Part shown: positions 18,601-28,969 of the stretch, piece by piece
Layout: the number at the start of each line of letters is the position of its first letter
Numbering within the stretch: the stretch's first letter is position 1
DNA from: Niallia nealsonii
Lineage (GTDB): Bacteria > Bacillota > Bacilli > Bacillales > Cytobacillaceae
Direction: 5' to 3'
Assembly (NCBI RefSeq): GCF_002835805.1
Contig: NZ_PISE01000003.1
Coordinates: forward strand, 186,001-250,000
Length of the DNA stretch: 64,000 nucleotides
The notes under the pieces: generated by a model
What the model was told of the DNA's origin: nothing
Database searches by the model: none
The model's input: only the letters and a program-made list of their open reading frames with translations
Translations under genes and position numbers: made by a program

Positions 18601-20217
18601 ATGAAGAAAAAAATGCTCGTACTTCTTAGTTTAGTGCTTGCACTTAGCGCATTTCTTGCTGCATGCGGCGGCGGAAAAAGCAGCGATGATGAAAAAGCAT
18701 CTCAAAACTTGCGTTTAAATCTTACAACTGAACCATTCTCTTTAAACCCTGGTTTAGCAAATGATTCTGCATCAGGTAATGTATTGCGTCAAACATTTGA
18801 TGGTTTAACTCGAATCGGTAAAGATGGAGAGCCAGAAAAAGCAATCGCAGAAGACATTCAAGTGTCAGATGATCAAAAAACATATACATTCAAACTTCGT
18901 GATGCAAAATGGACAAACGGTGATGCAGTAACTGCAGAAGATTTCGTTTATGCTTGGAAATGGGCATTAGATCCTAAAAATGAATCACAATATGCTTACC
19001 AATTGTACTACATTAAAGGTGCTGAAGCTGCTAACATGGGCAAAGGCAAATTGGATGATGTAGCCGTAAAAGCAGTAGATGAAAAAACATTAGAAGTTAC
19101 ATTAGTAAACCCAACACCATATTTCACACAATTAACAGCATTTTATACTTACTTGCCTGTTAACCATAAAGTAGCAGAAGCAAATCCAGACTGGTACAAA
19201 GATGCTAGCGATGATTATGTTTCAAATGGACCGTTTAAAATGACAGAGTGGTCTCATTCAGAAAAAATAGTTCTTGAGAAAAACGATACTTATTGGGATA
19301 AAGATACTGTAAAATTAGAATCTGTTGAGTTTTCTATGATTAACGATCCAAATACTACATTAAGCATGTTTGACAATGATGAATTAGATCGTGCTGGAGC
19401 TCCTTTTGATACAGTGCCAACTGATTCTATGAAAGCATTAAAAGATAAAGGTACACTTCAAACACAAGCAATTGCTGGTACTTACTGGTATAAATTTAAT
19501 ACAGAAGTAAAACCATTAAACAATGTAAATATCCGTAAAGCATTAACATATGCAATCGATCGTAAATCAATTGTAGAACAAATTACACAAGGCGGACAAA
19601 TCCCAGCAATGGCAGCGGTTCCACCAAGTATGTTCCCTGAGAACGAAAAAGAAGGTTATTTTAAAGATAATGATGTAGCGGCAGCAAAAGAAGCATTAGC
19701 TAAAGGTTTAAAAGAGTTAGGATATAGTGATGTATCTGAACTTCCTGCAATCACTTTATCTTATAACACAGACGAAGCACATGCGAAAATTGCACAAGCA
19801 GTTCAAGATATGTGGAAAAAGAACTTAGGAATCAACGTAAAATTAGGTAATGAAGAATGGGCAGTTTACATCGATAAATTGCATTCTGGAGACTACCAAA
19901 TTGGACGTATGGCTTGGTTAGGCGACTTTAATGATGCAATCAACTTCCTTGAGTTATACCGTGACAAAAAAGGCGGAAATAATGATACAAATTGGGAAAA
20001 TGCTGAATTTAAAAAGCTGATCAATGAATCACAAAAAGAAACAGACGCAACTAAACGTCAACAATTATTAAAAGATGCAGAAGCAATTCTTATGGATGAA
20101 CTTCCAATTGCTCCTATCTACTTCTACACAGATAGCTGGGTACAAAAAGATAACCTTAAAGGTATTGTAATTTCTGGTCTTGGTGATGCTCAATTAAAAT
20201 GGGCATATTTCGAATAA
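18601..20217 (+). CDS. oppA: Oligopeptide ABC transporter substrate-binding lipoprotein
   Basis: 538 residues with a lipoprotein signal (MKKKMLVLLSLVLALSAFLAACGGG, lipobox LAAC) and the SBP_bac_5 fold (YTFKLRDAKWTNGDAVTAEDFVYAWKW; IRKALTYAIDRKSIVE). It captures oligopeptides outside the cell. It leads the oppABCDF operon, as in B. subtilis next to trpS, and is separated from oppB by a hairpin. In Bacillus this transporter also imports signal peptides for sporulation and competence. Confidence 0.96.
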   Translation: MKKKMLVLLSLVLALSAFLAACGGGKSSDDEKASQNLRLNLTTEPFSLNPGLANDSASGNVLRQTFDGLTRIGKDGEPEKAIAEDIQVSDDQKTYTFKLRDAKWTNGDAVTAEDFVYAWKWALDPKNESQYAYQLYYIKGAEAANMGKGKLDDVAVKAVDEKTLEVTLVNPTPYFTQLTAFYTYLPVNHKVAEANPDWYKDASDDYVSNGPFKMTEWSHSEKIVLEKNDTYWDKDTVKLESVEFSMINDPNTTLSMFDNDELDRAGAPFDTVPTDSMKALKDKGTLQTQAIAGTYWYKFNTEVKPLNNVNIRKALTYAIDRKSIVEQITQGGQIPAMAAVPPSMFPENEKEGYFKDNDVAAAKEALAKGLKELGYSDVSELPAITLSYNTDEAHAKIAQAVQDMWKKNLGINVKLGNEEWAVYIDKLHSGDYQIGRMAWLGDFNDAINFLELYRDKKGGNNDTNWENAEFKKLINESQKETDATKRQQLLKDAEAILMDELPIAPIYFYTDSWVQKDNLKGIVISGLGDAQLKWAYFE

Positions 20218-20237
20218 TAAAGTAAATCAAAAGTTAA

Positions 20238-20269
20238 AAGGTATATGGAGCAATAGCTTCATATACCTT
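20238..20269 (+). terminator. oppA-oppB intercistronic hairpin
   Basis: AAGGTATATGGAGC / GCTTCATATACCTT with loop AATA, about 14 bp, followed by only a weak T-rich stretch. Likely a partial terminator or 3' stabiliser that keeps oppA mRNA in excess over the permease genes. Confidence 0.75.
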
Positions 20270-20312
20270 CCTTTCTAATTGGATCTAATTAGAAAATAAT
20301 GGAGGTTAAACC

Positions 20313-21248
20313 ATGATAAAGTATTTGACAAGACGTCTGCTGTTTATGATTCTGTCTTTACTGCTTATTGTTACAGCAACGTTTTTCTTCATGCGCTTGG
20401 CACCAGGTAATCCGTTTACATCAGAAAAGCAGCTACCGCCAGCAATTGAAGCTAATTTAAATGAGCACTATGGATTAAATGACCCATGGTATGTACAGTA
20501 TGGAGAATATTTACTACGAATAGTACAGTGGGATTTTGGCCCATCTTTTAAATATAAAAGTCAAACAGTGAACGATTTAATTAATGAAGGTTTCCCAGTT
20601 TCTTTAGTATTAGGACTTGAAGCGATATTTATTGCTTTAGCTGTTGGAGTAACATTAGGAATTATCGCAGCATTAAAGCATAATAAATGGCAAGATTATT
20701 TAGCAATGATTATTGCAGTACTAGGAATTTCTGTGCCTTCTTTTATAATGGCAGCCTTTTTGCAATATATATTTGCAATAAAATTAGGCTTGTTCCCAGT
20801 TGCAAGATGGGGAACATTCTCTCAAAGTGTGCTTCCAGCAATCGCACTTGCTGCAGGACCAACAGCATTTATTGCAAGACTAACTCGATCTTCTATGCTT
20901 GAAGTGTTAAACAATGATTATATTAAAACTGCAAAAGCAAAAGGTCTAGGAGAGTTTGTTATAACGGTGAAGCATACTATTAGAAATGCGATTCTTCCAG
21001 TTGTATCGTATATGGGGCCATTATCAGCAGGTGTTGTAACAGGAAGTTTTGTTATCGAAAAAATCTTCGGTATTCCAGGGCTTGGTGCTCACTTTGTAAA
21101 AAGTATTGGAAACCGTGACTATACAGTTATTATGGGTGTAACAGTGTTCTATAGTATTATCCTATTAGTATCTGTTCTTCTCGTCGATATCTTGTATGGA
21201 TTAATCGATCCGCGCATTAAATTAGCTGGCGGGAAGAAAGGAGAATAA
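20313..21248 (+). CDS. oppB: Oligopeptide ABC transporter permease OppB
   Basis: 311 residues, six predicted membrane helices with the N-terminal helix typical of OppB/DppB ([20 protein letters not shown]). The permease loop that contacts the ATPase is present ([15 protein letters not shown]...[10 protein letters not shown]). GGAGG precedes the ATG. oppC follows after 2 bases. Confidence 0.95.
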   Translation: MIKYLTRRLLFMILSLLLIVTATFFFMRLAPGNPFTSEKQLPPAIEANLNEHYGLNDPWYVQYGEYLLRIVQWDFGPSFKYKSQTVNDLINEGFPVSLVLGLEAIFIALAVGVTLGIIAALKHNKWQDYLAMIIAVLGISVPSFIMAAFLQYIFAIKLGLFPVARWGTFSQSVLPAIALAAGPTAFIARLTRSSMLEVLNNDYIKTAKAKGLGEFVITVKHTIRNAILPVVSYMGPLSAGVVTGSFVIEKIFGIPGLGAHFVKSIGNRDYTVIMGVTVFYSIILLVSVLLVDILYGLIDPRIKLAGGKKGE

Positions 21249-21250
21249 GC

Positions 21251-22168
21251 ATGCAGCAAATTTCAAAAGATAAATTTACAGTAGTAGGCAACAGCAAGAT
21301 AGAGGCGGAAAAAATTACGAAACCTAGTCTTTCTTTCTGGAAAGATGTTTTTATGCGTTTCAGAAAAAATAAACTTGCTATTTCAGGTCTAGTGATATTG
21401 ATTATTCTTATTGTTATGGCACTTATTGGTCCATTACTAACGCCGTATAATTATTATCAAAATGATTTAATGAAAGCAAATCAACCTCCAAGTGCGGAGC
21501 ATTATTTTGGCACAGATGATCTTGGACGGGATATGTTTGCACGTATCTGGTATGGTGCAAAAATTTCATTGTTTATCGGAATAGCAGCAGCGTTAATTGA
21601 CTTGGCAATTGGTGTAATTTGGGGAGGTATCTCTGGTTATAAAGGCGGAAAAACAGATGAAGTAATGATGCGTATTGCCGACGTGTTATACGGAATTCCG
21701 TATTTATTATTAGTAATTCTATTAATGGTTGTTCTAGGCCAAGGATTAGGCACAATGATTCTTGCTATGAGTATTACTGGATGGATCAACATGGCGCGTA
21801 TTGTGCGTGGACAAGTATTGTCTCTAAAAAATCAAGAATATATTTTAGCTTCTAGAACATTAGGTTCAGGAATTACAAGAATTATGAGCAAACATTTAAT
21901 TCCAAATGCAATGGGTCCAATTCTAGTTACATTAACATTAACAGTTCCAACTGCAATCTTTACAGAAGCGTTTTTAAGTTATTTAGGACTAGGGTTAACG
22001 CCGCCATTAGCAAGTTGGGGTACAATGGCAAATGATGGAATTTCTGCTATGACTTATTATCCGTGGCGCTTATTTTTCCCAGCTATGTTTATTTGTTTAA
22101 CCATTTTTGCGTTTAATGTTATTGGCGACGGAATTCGCGATGCATTAGATCCAAGACAACGTAAGTAA
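21251..22168 (+). CDS. oppC: Oligopeptide ABC transporter permease OppC
   Basis: 305 residues. A cytoplasmic N-terminal tail precedes the first helix (LAISGLVILIILIVMALIGP), then FGTDDLGRDMFARIWYGA, the N-terminal signature of OppC/DppC permeases, and an EAA loop (YILASRTLGSGITRIMSKHLIPNA). GGAGAA lies before the ATG. Pairs with OppB in the membrane. Confidence 0.95.
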   Translation: MQQISKDKFTVVGNSKIEAEKITKPSLSFWKDVFMRFRKNKLAISGLVILIILIVMALIGPLLTPYNYYQNDLMKANQPPSAEHYFGTDDLGRDMFARIWYGAKISLFIGIAAALIDLAIGVIWGGISGYKGGKTDEVMMRIADVLYGIPYLLLVILLMVVLGQGLGTMILAMSITGWINMARIVRGQVLSLKNQEYILASRTLGSGITRIMSKHLIPNAMGPILVTLTLTVPTAIFTEAFLSYLGLGLTPPLASWGTMANDGISAMTYYPWRLFFPAMFICLTIFAFNVIGDGIRDALDPRQRK

Positions 22169-22180
22169 GGAGTGAGATAG

Positions 22181-23257
22181 ATGGAAAAATTATTAGAAGT
22201 AAAAGATTTAAAGGTCTCATTCCATACGTATGGAGGAGAAGTGCAAGCAGTTCGTGGTGTATCCTTTGATTTATATAAAGGAGAGACATTGGCAATTGTA
22301 GGAGAATCAGGATCAGGAAAAAGTGTGACTTCTCAAACATTAATGAAGCTAATTCCAATGCCGCCAGGTGAAATTAAAGGTGGACAAATTTTGTTTAATG
22401 GAGTCGATATTGTTCCAAAAAAAGAGAAACAAATGCAGCAAATTCGTGGGAAAGAAATGAGTATGATTTTCCAAGATCCAATGACATCCTTGAATCCGAC
22501 AATGCGTATTGGAAATCAAATTATGGAAGTATTGATTAAGCATCAAAATATGTCCAAAGATGCTGCTAAAAAGAGAGCAATCGAATTGTTGACGCTTGTA
22601 GGGATTGCCATGCCTGAAAAGCGTGTTAATCAATATCCCCATGAGTTTTCTGGTGGTATGAGACAACGGGCAATGATTGCTATTGCATTGGCAGCGAATC
22701 CTCATTTGCTAATTGCTGATGAACCGACGACAGCACTAGATGTAACCATTCAAGCGCAAATTCTTGATTTAATGAAAGAACTGCAAAATAAATTAGAAAC
22801 AAGCATTATCTTTATTACCCATGATCTTGGCGTTGTTGCGAATGTTGCTGATCGGGTAGCTGTAATGTATGCTGGCCAAATCGTGGAAATGGGAACCGTT
22901 GATGAAATTTTCTATGATCCAAGACATCCATATACATGGGGTTTACTTGCATCTATGCCGAGTTTAGATAATGATGATCAAACAGAATTGGCAGCTATTC
23001 CTGGAACACCGCCAGATTTAACAAATCCGCCAGTTGGAGATGCGTTTGCGGCAAGAAATCCATATGCTTTGGCGATTGATTTTGAACAAGAACCACCTGT
23101 TTATCAAGTGTCAGAAACTCATTTTGTAAAGTCTTGGTTATTGCATCCAGATGCTCCAAAAGTAGAGCCGCCTGCATCAGTTAAAGAAAAAATTCGTCCG
23201 TTATCCTCTAACTTTGCAAAACCAGTACTAGTAGAGGGGGATAAAATCAATGGCTGA
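22181..23257 (+). CDS. oppD: Oligopeptide ABC transporter ATPase OppD
   Basis: 358 residues. Walker A GESGSGKS (residues 41-48), signature [11 protein letters not shown], Walker [13 protein letters not shown]. The C-terminus has the oligo/dipeptide ATPase extension ([18 protein letters not shown]...), though the usual Cys cluster for an iron-sulfur site is not apparent. AAGGAGTGAG precedes the ATG. The end overlaps oppF by 8 bases. Confidence 0.96.
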   Translation: MEKLLEVKDLKVSFHTYGGEVQAVRGVSFDLYKGETLAIVGESGSGKSVTSQTLMKLIPMPPGEIKGGQILFNGVDIVPKKEKQMQQIRGKEMSMIFQDPMTSLNPTMRIGNQIMEVLIKHQNMSKDAAKKRAIELLTLVGIAMPEKRVNQYPHEFSGGMRQRAMIAIALAANPHLLIADEPTTALDVTIQAQILDLMKELQNKLETSIIFITHDLGVVANVADRVAVMYAGQIVEMGTVDEIFYDPRHPYTWGLLASMPSLDNDDQTELAAIPGTPPDLTNPPVGDAFAARNPYALAIDFEQEPPVYQVSETHFVKSWLLHPDAPKVEPPASVKEKIRPLSSNFAKPVLVEGDKING

Positions 23258-24185
23258 GAAATTACTTGAAATTAAACATTTAAAACAGCATTTTAATGTG
23301 GGAAGACCAAACTTAGTAAAAGCAGTTGATGATGTGACATTTGACATTTATAAAGGGGAAACACTTGGACTTGTTGGAGAATCAGGTTGTGGTAAATCAA
23401 CAACAGGAAGAACGATTATTCGATTATATGAAGCAACAAGTGGAGAAGTTTTATTTAATGGAGAAAATGTTCACGGGAAAAAATCAAAAGCAGATTTGAA
23501 AAAATTCAATCGCAAAATGCAAATGATTTTCCAAGATCCTTACGCTTCCTTAAATCCAAGAATGACGGTTGCTGATATTATTGCAGAGGGCATCGATATT
23601 CATGGCTTAGCAAAAACGAAACAAGAGCGTATGGAAAAGGTATACGAGCTGCTTAATACAGTTGGTCTAAATAAAGAGCATGCCAACCGTTATCCACACG
23701 AGTTTTCAGGTGGACAAAGACAGCGTATTGGAATTGCAAGAGCACTTGCTGTTGATCCGGATTTCATTATTGCGGATGAACCAATTTCAGCCTTGGACGT
23801 TTCCATTCAAGCACAGGTTGTTAACTTAATGAAAAAACTTCAAAAAGAAAAAGGATTAACGTATTTATTTATTGCCCATGACCTATCCATGGTAAAATAT
23901 ATAAGTGATCGAATTGGTGTAATGTATTTCGGCAAATTGGTGGAACTTGCACCAGCAGATGACCTATATAATAATCCAATTCATCCATACACAAAATCTC
24001 TTTTATCTGCAATTCCTTTGCCTGATCCTGAAACAGAGCGCACTCGTAAAAGAACAACTTATGATCCTCGTGTTCATCAATATAAAGAAGGCGAAGAAGT
24101 AAAAATGCGTGAAGTAAGATCAGGACATTTTGTTTATTGCTCAGAAGCAGAATTTAAAAAATACCAGGCAGAATATAAAGATTGA
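23250..24185 (+). CDS. oppF: Oligopeptide ABC transporter ATPase OppF
   Basis: 311 residues. Walker A GESGCGKS (43-50), signature [14 protein letters not shown], Walker [15 protein letters not shown], and the C-terminal peptide-transporter extension ([18 protein letters not shown]...). AGAGGGGGA lies just upstream. Last gene of the operon, followed by a strong terminator. Confidence 0.96.
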   Translation: MAEKLLEIKHLKQHFNVGRPNLVKAVDDVTFDIYKGETLGLVGESGCGKSTTGRTIIRLYEATSGEVLFNGENVHGKKSKADLKKFNRKMQMIFQDPYASLNPRMTVADIIAEGIDIHGLAKTKQERMEKVYELLNTVGLNKEHANRYPHEFSGGQRQRIGIARALAVDPDFIIADEPISALDVSIQAQVVNLMKKLQKEKGLTYLFIAHDLSMVKYISDRIGVMYFGKLVELAPADDLYNNPIHPYTKSLLSAIPLPDPETERTRKRTTYDPRVHQYKEGEEVKMREVRSGHFVYCSEAEFKKYQAEYKD

Positions 24186-24187
24186 CT

Positions 24188-24223
24188 AATAACGATCTCT
24201 AAATATGAGATCGTTATTTTTTT
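24188..24223 (+). terminator. Terminator of the opp operon
   Basis: AATAACGATCTC / GAGATCGTTATT, a 12-bp perfect stem with a 7-base loop, followed by TTTTT. Confidence 0.93.
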
Positions 24224-24371
24224 ATGTTTAATAATAGCTTTGAGAAAGAACTAATACGCGTTAAAAAATAAAGTAAAAAAGAATTAAGCTATTTTAAAGA
24301 AGATTAGGGTATGTTAATAATAGAATAATACATAAAGTGAGTTTTAAATAATGTAATAAGGAGTTTTATTT

Positions 24372-24947
24372 ATGCATTGGTATGAAAAATTAAATGAATA
24401 TTTTCCAATTGAAGAAATGAAATCACAAGATCATATAGAGGCACTGTTGGAGGATTTTCCGGAATTGTATCATAAAGATGAGGGGAAATACCATGTGTTA
24501 ATGTATGTAGAAGCAGATGAGTTTATTTTTATAGACTATTTATTCGTCTCAGCTGAGTCAAGAGGGATGGGAATTGGCCATCAACTAATAGAAAAATTAA
24601 AGGCAAAAGATAAGCCGATTATTTTAGAAGTGGAACCTGTTAATTATAAAGATTCAGACACCAAAAAAAGACTAGTGTTTTATCAGCGAGAAGGTTTTCA
24701 ACATGCGACTTCTATTGGTTATAAAAGAAAGTCATTGGCAACTAAAGAAATTAATGAGATGGAAATTTTGTACTGGGCTCCAAATGGAGAAGGAGAAGAT
24801 GTTGTTTTACAAGCACTAGTAAAAACTTATAAAAAAATTCATACGTATAAAGATACACATTTTTATGGGGAGGCGTACGAGCCCGTAGATGAAGTAATTC
24901 AAAAAAATAGTAAAAGCAGAAGGAAAGATATTTTTGATGAAATTTGA
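24372..24947 (+). CDS. yjbC: YjbC, GNAT-family acetyltransferase
   Basis: 191 residues. The acetyl-CoA-binding motif of GNAT proteins is visible (FIDYLFVSAESRGMGIGHQLIEKLKAK), with an R/Q-x-x-G-x-G/A-like core. AAGGAG precedes the ATG. The position upstream of spx is the same as in B. subtilis, where yjbC and spx are stress genes read partly from shared promoters. Substrate unknown. Confidence 0.88.
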   Translation: MHWYEKLNEYFPIEEMKSQDHIEALLEDFPELYHKDEGKYHVLMYVEADEFIFIDYLFVSAESRGMGIGHQLIEKLKAKDKPIILEVEPVNYKDSDTKKRLVFYQREGFQHATSIGYKRKSLATKEINEMEILYWAPNGEGEDVVLQALVKTYKKIHTYKDTHFYGEAYEPVDEVIQKNSKSRRKDIFDEI

Positions 24948-25122
24948 CTAATTATGTAAAGCCTTTAAAAATAGTATGTATGTTTCTATCGAATTTTCAA
25001 TGAAGTTGTCGTAATTGAGAATTTATTTAGTGGGTTTATAAAATAAGTAGGACGGGTATAAAAAAGTAGTAGCTTTTAAAATAATAAAAAACATAAAAAA
25101 AAATAATATTTAATAATAAAAA

Positions 25123-25148
25123 TGAAACCTTTTTCTATCTTAATCGTC
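25123..25148 (+). promoter_or_regulatory. ECF sigma factor (SigM/SigW/SigX-type) promoter upstream of spx
   Basis: TGAAAC (25123-25128), exactly 16 bp, then CGTC (25145-25148): the form of Bacillus extracytoplasmic-function promoters. It lies about 310 bases before spx in a 512-base gap (24948-25459) with no credible ORF. In B. subtilis the yjbC-spx region is known to carry ECF-type promoters, so cell-envelope stress control of spx is likely. An AAAGGAGG near 25213 has no start codon behind it. Confidence 0.7.
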
Positions 25149-25459
25149 TATATTAATAAGTTAAAAATAAACAAAGGAAATCTGTAAAAAAAGTGCAGAA
25201 TTCTAAAAATTAAAAGGAGGAAATCACAGCAAAAAGTATAAATAATAAGTAGATGGAACCTTTCAAAAATTGTTTGCATAATTGGCTGATCATATTTAAA
25301 AAAACATATACCAAAATATATATAATTAGTGTATAATATTTAATATAAATTACTTGATTAAATTAATTACAATTTAAGAATATATAATGTTCAAGTGTTT
25401 ATAATAGTTTAAAATTATTTCCATTACATGTCTAAATAAAGGGAGCGTGAATTTGTAAA

Positions 25460-25855
25460 ATGGTAACATTATACACTTCACCAAGTTGTACATCCTGCAG
25501 AAAAGCAAAAGCATGGTTAGAAGAACATGAAATCGCTTATAAAGAAAGAAACATTTTTTCTGAACCATTATCGATCGAAGAAATCAAAGAGATTCTTCGC
25601 ATGACAGAAGATGGAACAGACGAGATTATTTCAACAAGAAGCAAAACGTTTCAAAAATTAAATGTAAACTTAGAAACGATGCCATTACAAGATCTATTTG
25701 GATTAATTAAAGATAATCCAGGGCTGTTGCGTCGTCCGATTATTATTGATGAGAAAAGACTTCAAGTTGGATATAATGAGGATGAAATCCGTCGCTTCTT
25801 ACCAAGAAAAGTACGTACATTCCAATTGCTTGAAGCACAGCGTTTAGTAAATTAA
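25460..25855 (+). CDS. spx: Spx, redox-sensing transcription regulator
   Basis: 131 residues, ArsC/Spx fold. The redox switch CTSC is at residues 10-13 ([13 protein letters not shown]). The protein ends ...EAQRLVN, close to the ClpXP-recognised tail of B. subtilis Spx. Spx binds the alpha C-terminal domain of RNA polymerase and reprograms transcription in disulfide stress. Its adaptor yjbH lies about 7 kb downstream, and the related control gene mecA is next. The start ATG follows GGGAG. Confidence 0.96.
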   Translation: MVTLYTSPSCTSCRKAKAWLEEHEIAYKERNIFSEPLSIEEIKEILRMTEDGTDEIISTRSKTFQKLNVNLETMPLQDLFGLIKDNPGLLRRPIIIDEKRLQVGYNEDEIRRFLPRKVRTFQLLEAQRLVN

Positions 25856-25885
25856 TAAAAAATATAGTTTATTTATAATTTATAG

Positions 25886-25939
25886 GGTCTGACAAGTTTC
25901 TATCTTGTGTGTATTTGGATAGAAGGGTCAGACCTTTTT
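25886..25939 (+). terminator. Terminator of spx
   Basis: GGTCTGAC / GTCAGACC outer stem with an inner TTCTATC / GATAGAA stem, followed by TTTTTA. Confidence 0.88.
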
Positions 25940-26224
25940 ATATATATAATATGCAGTAGGCAAGAAGAGAATGATAACAGAAACATTAAATTTGTGAAGG
26001 AAGATTCTTTTTGATAAAATACAAGAAATAAAAACAACTTATTTTTATGTTTTTTTAAACTCTTAATATGCCTTTAAAAGCTGTAAGGATTGAAATTGTT
26101 AGGAACGGCTATAATACTAAATATCATTCTTTTTGAGTAGATTAGTTAATATAAATAAAATAGGAAGAAAGTTTAAATAGGCGAATAATGGTTTTTAAAA
26201 TTATCAGTATATTTTAATTCCCTT

Positions 26225-26252
26225 TGCATCACTTTTGTCATAAAATATAGAA
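26225..26252 (+). promoter_or_regulatory. Candidate mecA promoter in a long intergenic region
   Basis: TTGCAT (26225-26230), a 16-bp spacer and TATAGA (26247-26252). The spx-mecA gap is 519 bases and otherwise shows no gene. B. subtilis has yjbE here, and no homologue is seen. Confidence 0.5.
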
Positions 26253-26374
26253 GTACAAGGTACAAAATGCTGAAATGACTAAGTACGAATATGATAAATT
26301 GGGTAAAGAGTAACTAAATGATCTGTATGGGGGTATTAGTCCCTTCCATCATAGCCTGAAGGGAGTGTTGCAGA

Positions 26375-27031
26375 ATGGAAATAGAACGCATTAATGATCA
26401 TACAGTTAAGTTTTATATTTCGTACATTGATATAGAAGAGCGTGGATTTAAGCGAGAGGAAATTTGGTATAACAGAGAACGAAGCGAAGAATTATTTTGG
26501 GAAATGATGGATGAAGTTCATCAAGAAGAAGACTTCATTCTAGATGGACCACTTTGGATTCAAGTTCAGGCATTAGATAAAGGCTTAGAGATATTAGTAA
26601 CAAGAGCACAATTATCTAAAGATGGACAAAAATTTGAAATTTCTATACCAGAGGATAAGCTAAAGGATTTGCCGCTAGATGAGCGTTTCGAAGATTTAAT
26701 TGATCAGCAGTTTTCTGTTAACGATATCGAAGAAGATTATGATGAAATTTTAGAATTTGTAATTGAATTCAAAGATTTTGAAGATGTGATAGCATTGTCA
26801 AAAGTGCATGGTTTAGAAGATGTGGATTTAAAACTTTATAGCTATAAAAATATATACTATGTATTTATGCGCTTTTTAGAAGATGTAGATGAGGAAGAAG
26901 TAGATAACCTGTTAAGCATTCTTTTAGAATATGGGCAGGAAACAAAAACAACCATTCATGTACTAGAAGAGTATGGAAAAACAATTATTGAAAATAATTT
27001 AATGGAAGAATTAAGAAAGTACTTTTCTTAA
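26375..27031 (+). CDS. mecA: MecA, ClpC adaptor protein
   Basis: 218 residues. MEIERINDHTVKFYISYIDIEERGF is the conserved N-terminal target-binding domain, followed by an acidic linker and a C-terminal ClpC-binding domain (FEDVIALSKVHGLEDVDLKLYSYKNIYYVFM). MecA delivers ComK to ClpCP and can inhibit Spx-dependent transcription. AGGGAG precedes the ATG. It lies between spx and coiA as in other Bacilli. Confidence 0.96.
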   Translation: MEIERINDHTVKFYISYIDIEERGFKREEIWYNRERSEELFWEMMDEVHQEEDFILDGPLWIQVQALDKGLEILVTRAQLSKDGQKFEISIPEDKLKDLPLDERFEDLIDQQFSVNDIEEDYDEILEFVIEFKDFEDVIALSKVHGLEDVDLKLYSYKNIYYVFMRFLEDVDEEEVDNLLSILLEYGQETKTTIHVLEEYGKTIIENNLMEELRKYFS

Positions 27032-27066
27032 AATACCGATTTTTAATGAAATCGGTATTTTTTTTT
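27031..27066 (+). terminator. Terminator of mecA
   Basis: AAATACCGATTT / AAATCGGTATTT, 12-bp stem with a 6-base loop, followed by at least six T. The stem starts at the stop codon. Confidence 0.92.
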
Positions 27067-27187
27067 GAATAAATGACATATCGTTTAGGAAGAGGCATTT
27101 ATTATTCATCATTAGGGTACATATAAAATTAAGAGGGAAGACTATTAATAGTAAAGATAAAAAAGAAATATGGGCAGGTGTTCACAG

Positions 27188-28705
27188 GTGAATCATACAG
27201 CTAGATTAAGTATTTTTTTAGCAGTGTCAGGACTGTTTGTTTATATTTCTAATTTTTTTATTACGATAAAAGGAGGAGTTTATGGACAGTTAAGCATGCT
27301 GATTAGCTTTTCTGTTATTTTTATTGGATTTGTTATCTTTTTTGAAAACAGACATCCAACCCAAACATTAACTTGGCTTATTGTATTGGGCAGTTTTCCT
27401 ATAGTTGGATTTATTTTTTATTTATTATTTGGTCGGAATTATCGGAAAGAGCGAATGTATCGAAAGAAGTATTTTTTGGATAAAGAGGCATTCCTTAGTA
27501 TTGAAAGGGAAATTAGTTATGGTACTGAAGAACGAATAGAACAATTAGAAGTGCATCAAAAAAATTTATTTCGTCTGGCTGAAAAATTGAGTAATACCCC
27601 TATTTCCTTTGGGTCATCAACAAATATTCTAACAAATGGAGAAGAGACTTTTTCTGCAATACTTGAAGCGCTTAAAGGGGCAAAGCATCATATCCATTTA
27701 GAATACTATATCGTCCGCCACGATAAAATTGGTGAAGAAATAAAAGAAATATTAGTAAAAAAGGCAAAAGAGGGAGTGAAAATTAGATTTTTATACGATT
27801 CAGTTGGTTCTTGGCAATTATCGAAAAAATATATTCAAAATCTTAAGTCAGCTGGCATTGAAATGATTGCGTTTGGACCAGTTAGAATGCCTGTATTAAA
27901 TAGTAAATTTAACTTTCGAAATCACCGAAAGATTATTGTGATTGATGGCAATGTAGGATTTGTTGGTGGATTAAATATTGGAGATGAGTATTTAAGTCGA
28001 AATCCTTCCATTGGCTTCTGGCGTGATACTCATTTAATGGTGAGAGGAGAAGCAGTTAGATCTTTGCAGCTTATTTTTTTGCAAGATTGGTTTTATATGA
28101 CAAACAGCAGTTTTTTGACAATCGACTATTTAACTCCTGCTTCGGAAGAAAATACACATGGTGGAGTGCAGTTAATTGCTGGCGGACCTGATAATGAATG
28201 GAGTGTTATAAAAAATATATTTTTTAGCATGATGACAACAGCGACAAAATCGATATGGATTGCGACCCCTTATTTCATTCCAGATGAAGATATTTTTTCA
28301 GCCATTAAGATCGCTTCATTAAGTGGACTTGATGTTAGACTACTTGTCCCCAATAAACCAGATAAGCGAATTGTTTTTCATGCTTCACGTTCCTATTTTA
28401 CAGATTTATTAGAAGCAGGAGTCCGTGTATACGAGTATGAAAAAGGATTTATGCATAGCAAAATTGTTGTAGTAGATGGAGAAATCGCTTCAATTGGAAC
28501 ATGCAATATGGACATGCGGAGCTTTCATCTGAATTTTGAAGTCAGTGCTTTTTTATATAAAACAAATAGTACGAAGAAATTAGTAAAAGAGTTAGTGCAT
28601 GATATGCAGTATTCCAAGGAGCTTCATTTAACTGAATTCAATAAAAGACATATAGGGTTTCGGATATTAGAATCTACTTCTAGACTATTGTCGCCGTTAT
28701 TATAA
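27188..28705 (+). CDS. cls: Cardiolipin synthase
   Basis: About 505 residues: two N-terminal membrane helices, then a pair of phospholipase-D motifs, NHRKIIVIDGNVGFVGG and MHSKIVVVDGEIASIGT (HxK(x)4D). Joins phosphatidylglycerol molecules into cardiolipin. Two starts are possible: ATG 27170 without a ribosome site, or GTG 27188 with AGGTG 7 bases upstream; the latter is preferred. B. subtilis lacks cls at this place, but cls between mecA and coiA is common in other Bacilli. Confidence 0.93.
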   Translation: MNHTARLSIFLAVSGLFVYISNFFITIKGGVYGQLSMLISFSVIFIGFVIFFENRHPTQTLTWLIVLGSFPIVGFIFYLLFGRNYRKERMYRKKYFLDKEAFLSIEREISYGTEERIEQLEVHQKNLFRLAEKLSNTPISFGSSTNILTNGEETFSAILEALKGAKHHIHLEYYIVRHDKIGEEIKEILVKKAKEGVKIRFLYDSVGSWQLSKKYIQNLKSAGIEMIAFGPVRMPVLNSKFNFRNHRKIIVIDGNVGFVGGLNIGDEYLSRNPSIGFWRDTHLMVRGEAVRSLQLIFLQDWFYMTNSSFLTIDYLTPASEENTHGGVQLIAGGPDNEWSVIKNIFFSMMTTATKSIWIATPYFIPDEDIFSAIKIASLSGLDVRLLVPNKPDKRIVFHASRSYFTDLLEAGVRVYEYEKGFMHSKIVVVDGEIASIGTCNMDMRSFHLNFEVSAFLYKTNSTKKLVKELVHDMQYSKELHLTEFNKRHIGFRILESTSRLLSPLL

Positions 28706-28745
28706 GGTGAAGCTTCTACTTCCATACTGATTGCTTTTTAAGGCA

Positions 28746-28843
28746 CGATAGAGCTAGAGGTTACACAGACGCTGTAACAGGACGGGGTATAGTCTGTGTT
28801 GTTTTCTATCGAGCTTTTACTTAGCAAGGTTTCTATTAACCTT
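28746..28843 (+). other. Structured intergenic RNA candidate between cls and coiA
   Basis: CGATAGA (28746) pairs with TCTATCG (28805) and inside it ACACAGAC (28763) pairs with GTCTGTGT (28792). GTTAC (28760) can instead pair with GTAAC (28773), which excludes the ACACAGAC pairing. A further hairpin AAGGTT / AACCTT follows (28826-28843). There is no clean T-run, so it is not a simple terminator. No known RNA family is recognised. Confidence 0.45.
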
Positions 28844-28969
28844 GATTTCTCGTTGCCTTTCCTTATTCCTTAGGTAGAGAGGGATTGCAGCAAGATAGAT
28901 AATTAAATGAAGGAAATGGACAATCTTAAGGAGAATAGAAGTATAATACGAAAAGGAGTGTGATCTAGA

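Noticed and set aside
25318-25340. PerR-box-like sequence TATAATTAGTGTATAATA before spx
   Set aside because: Not a proper 7-1-7 inverted repeat; A+T-rich DNA gives such matches by chance, although spx of B. subtilis is known to be PerR-controlled.
26090-26118. TTGAAA/TATAAT pair as mecA promoter
   Set aside because: Spacer of about 14 bases is too short; the pair at 26225-26252 fits better.
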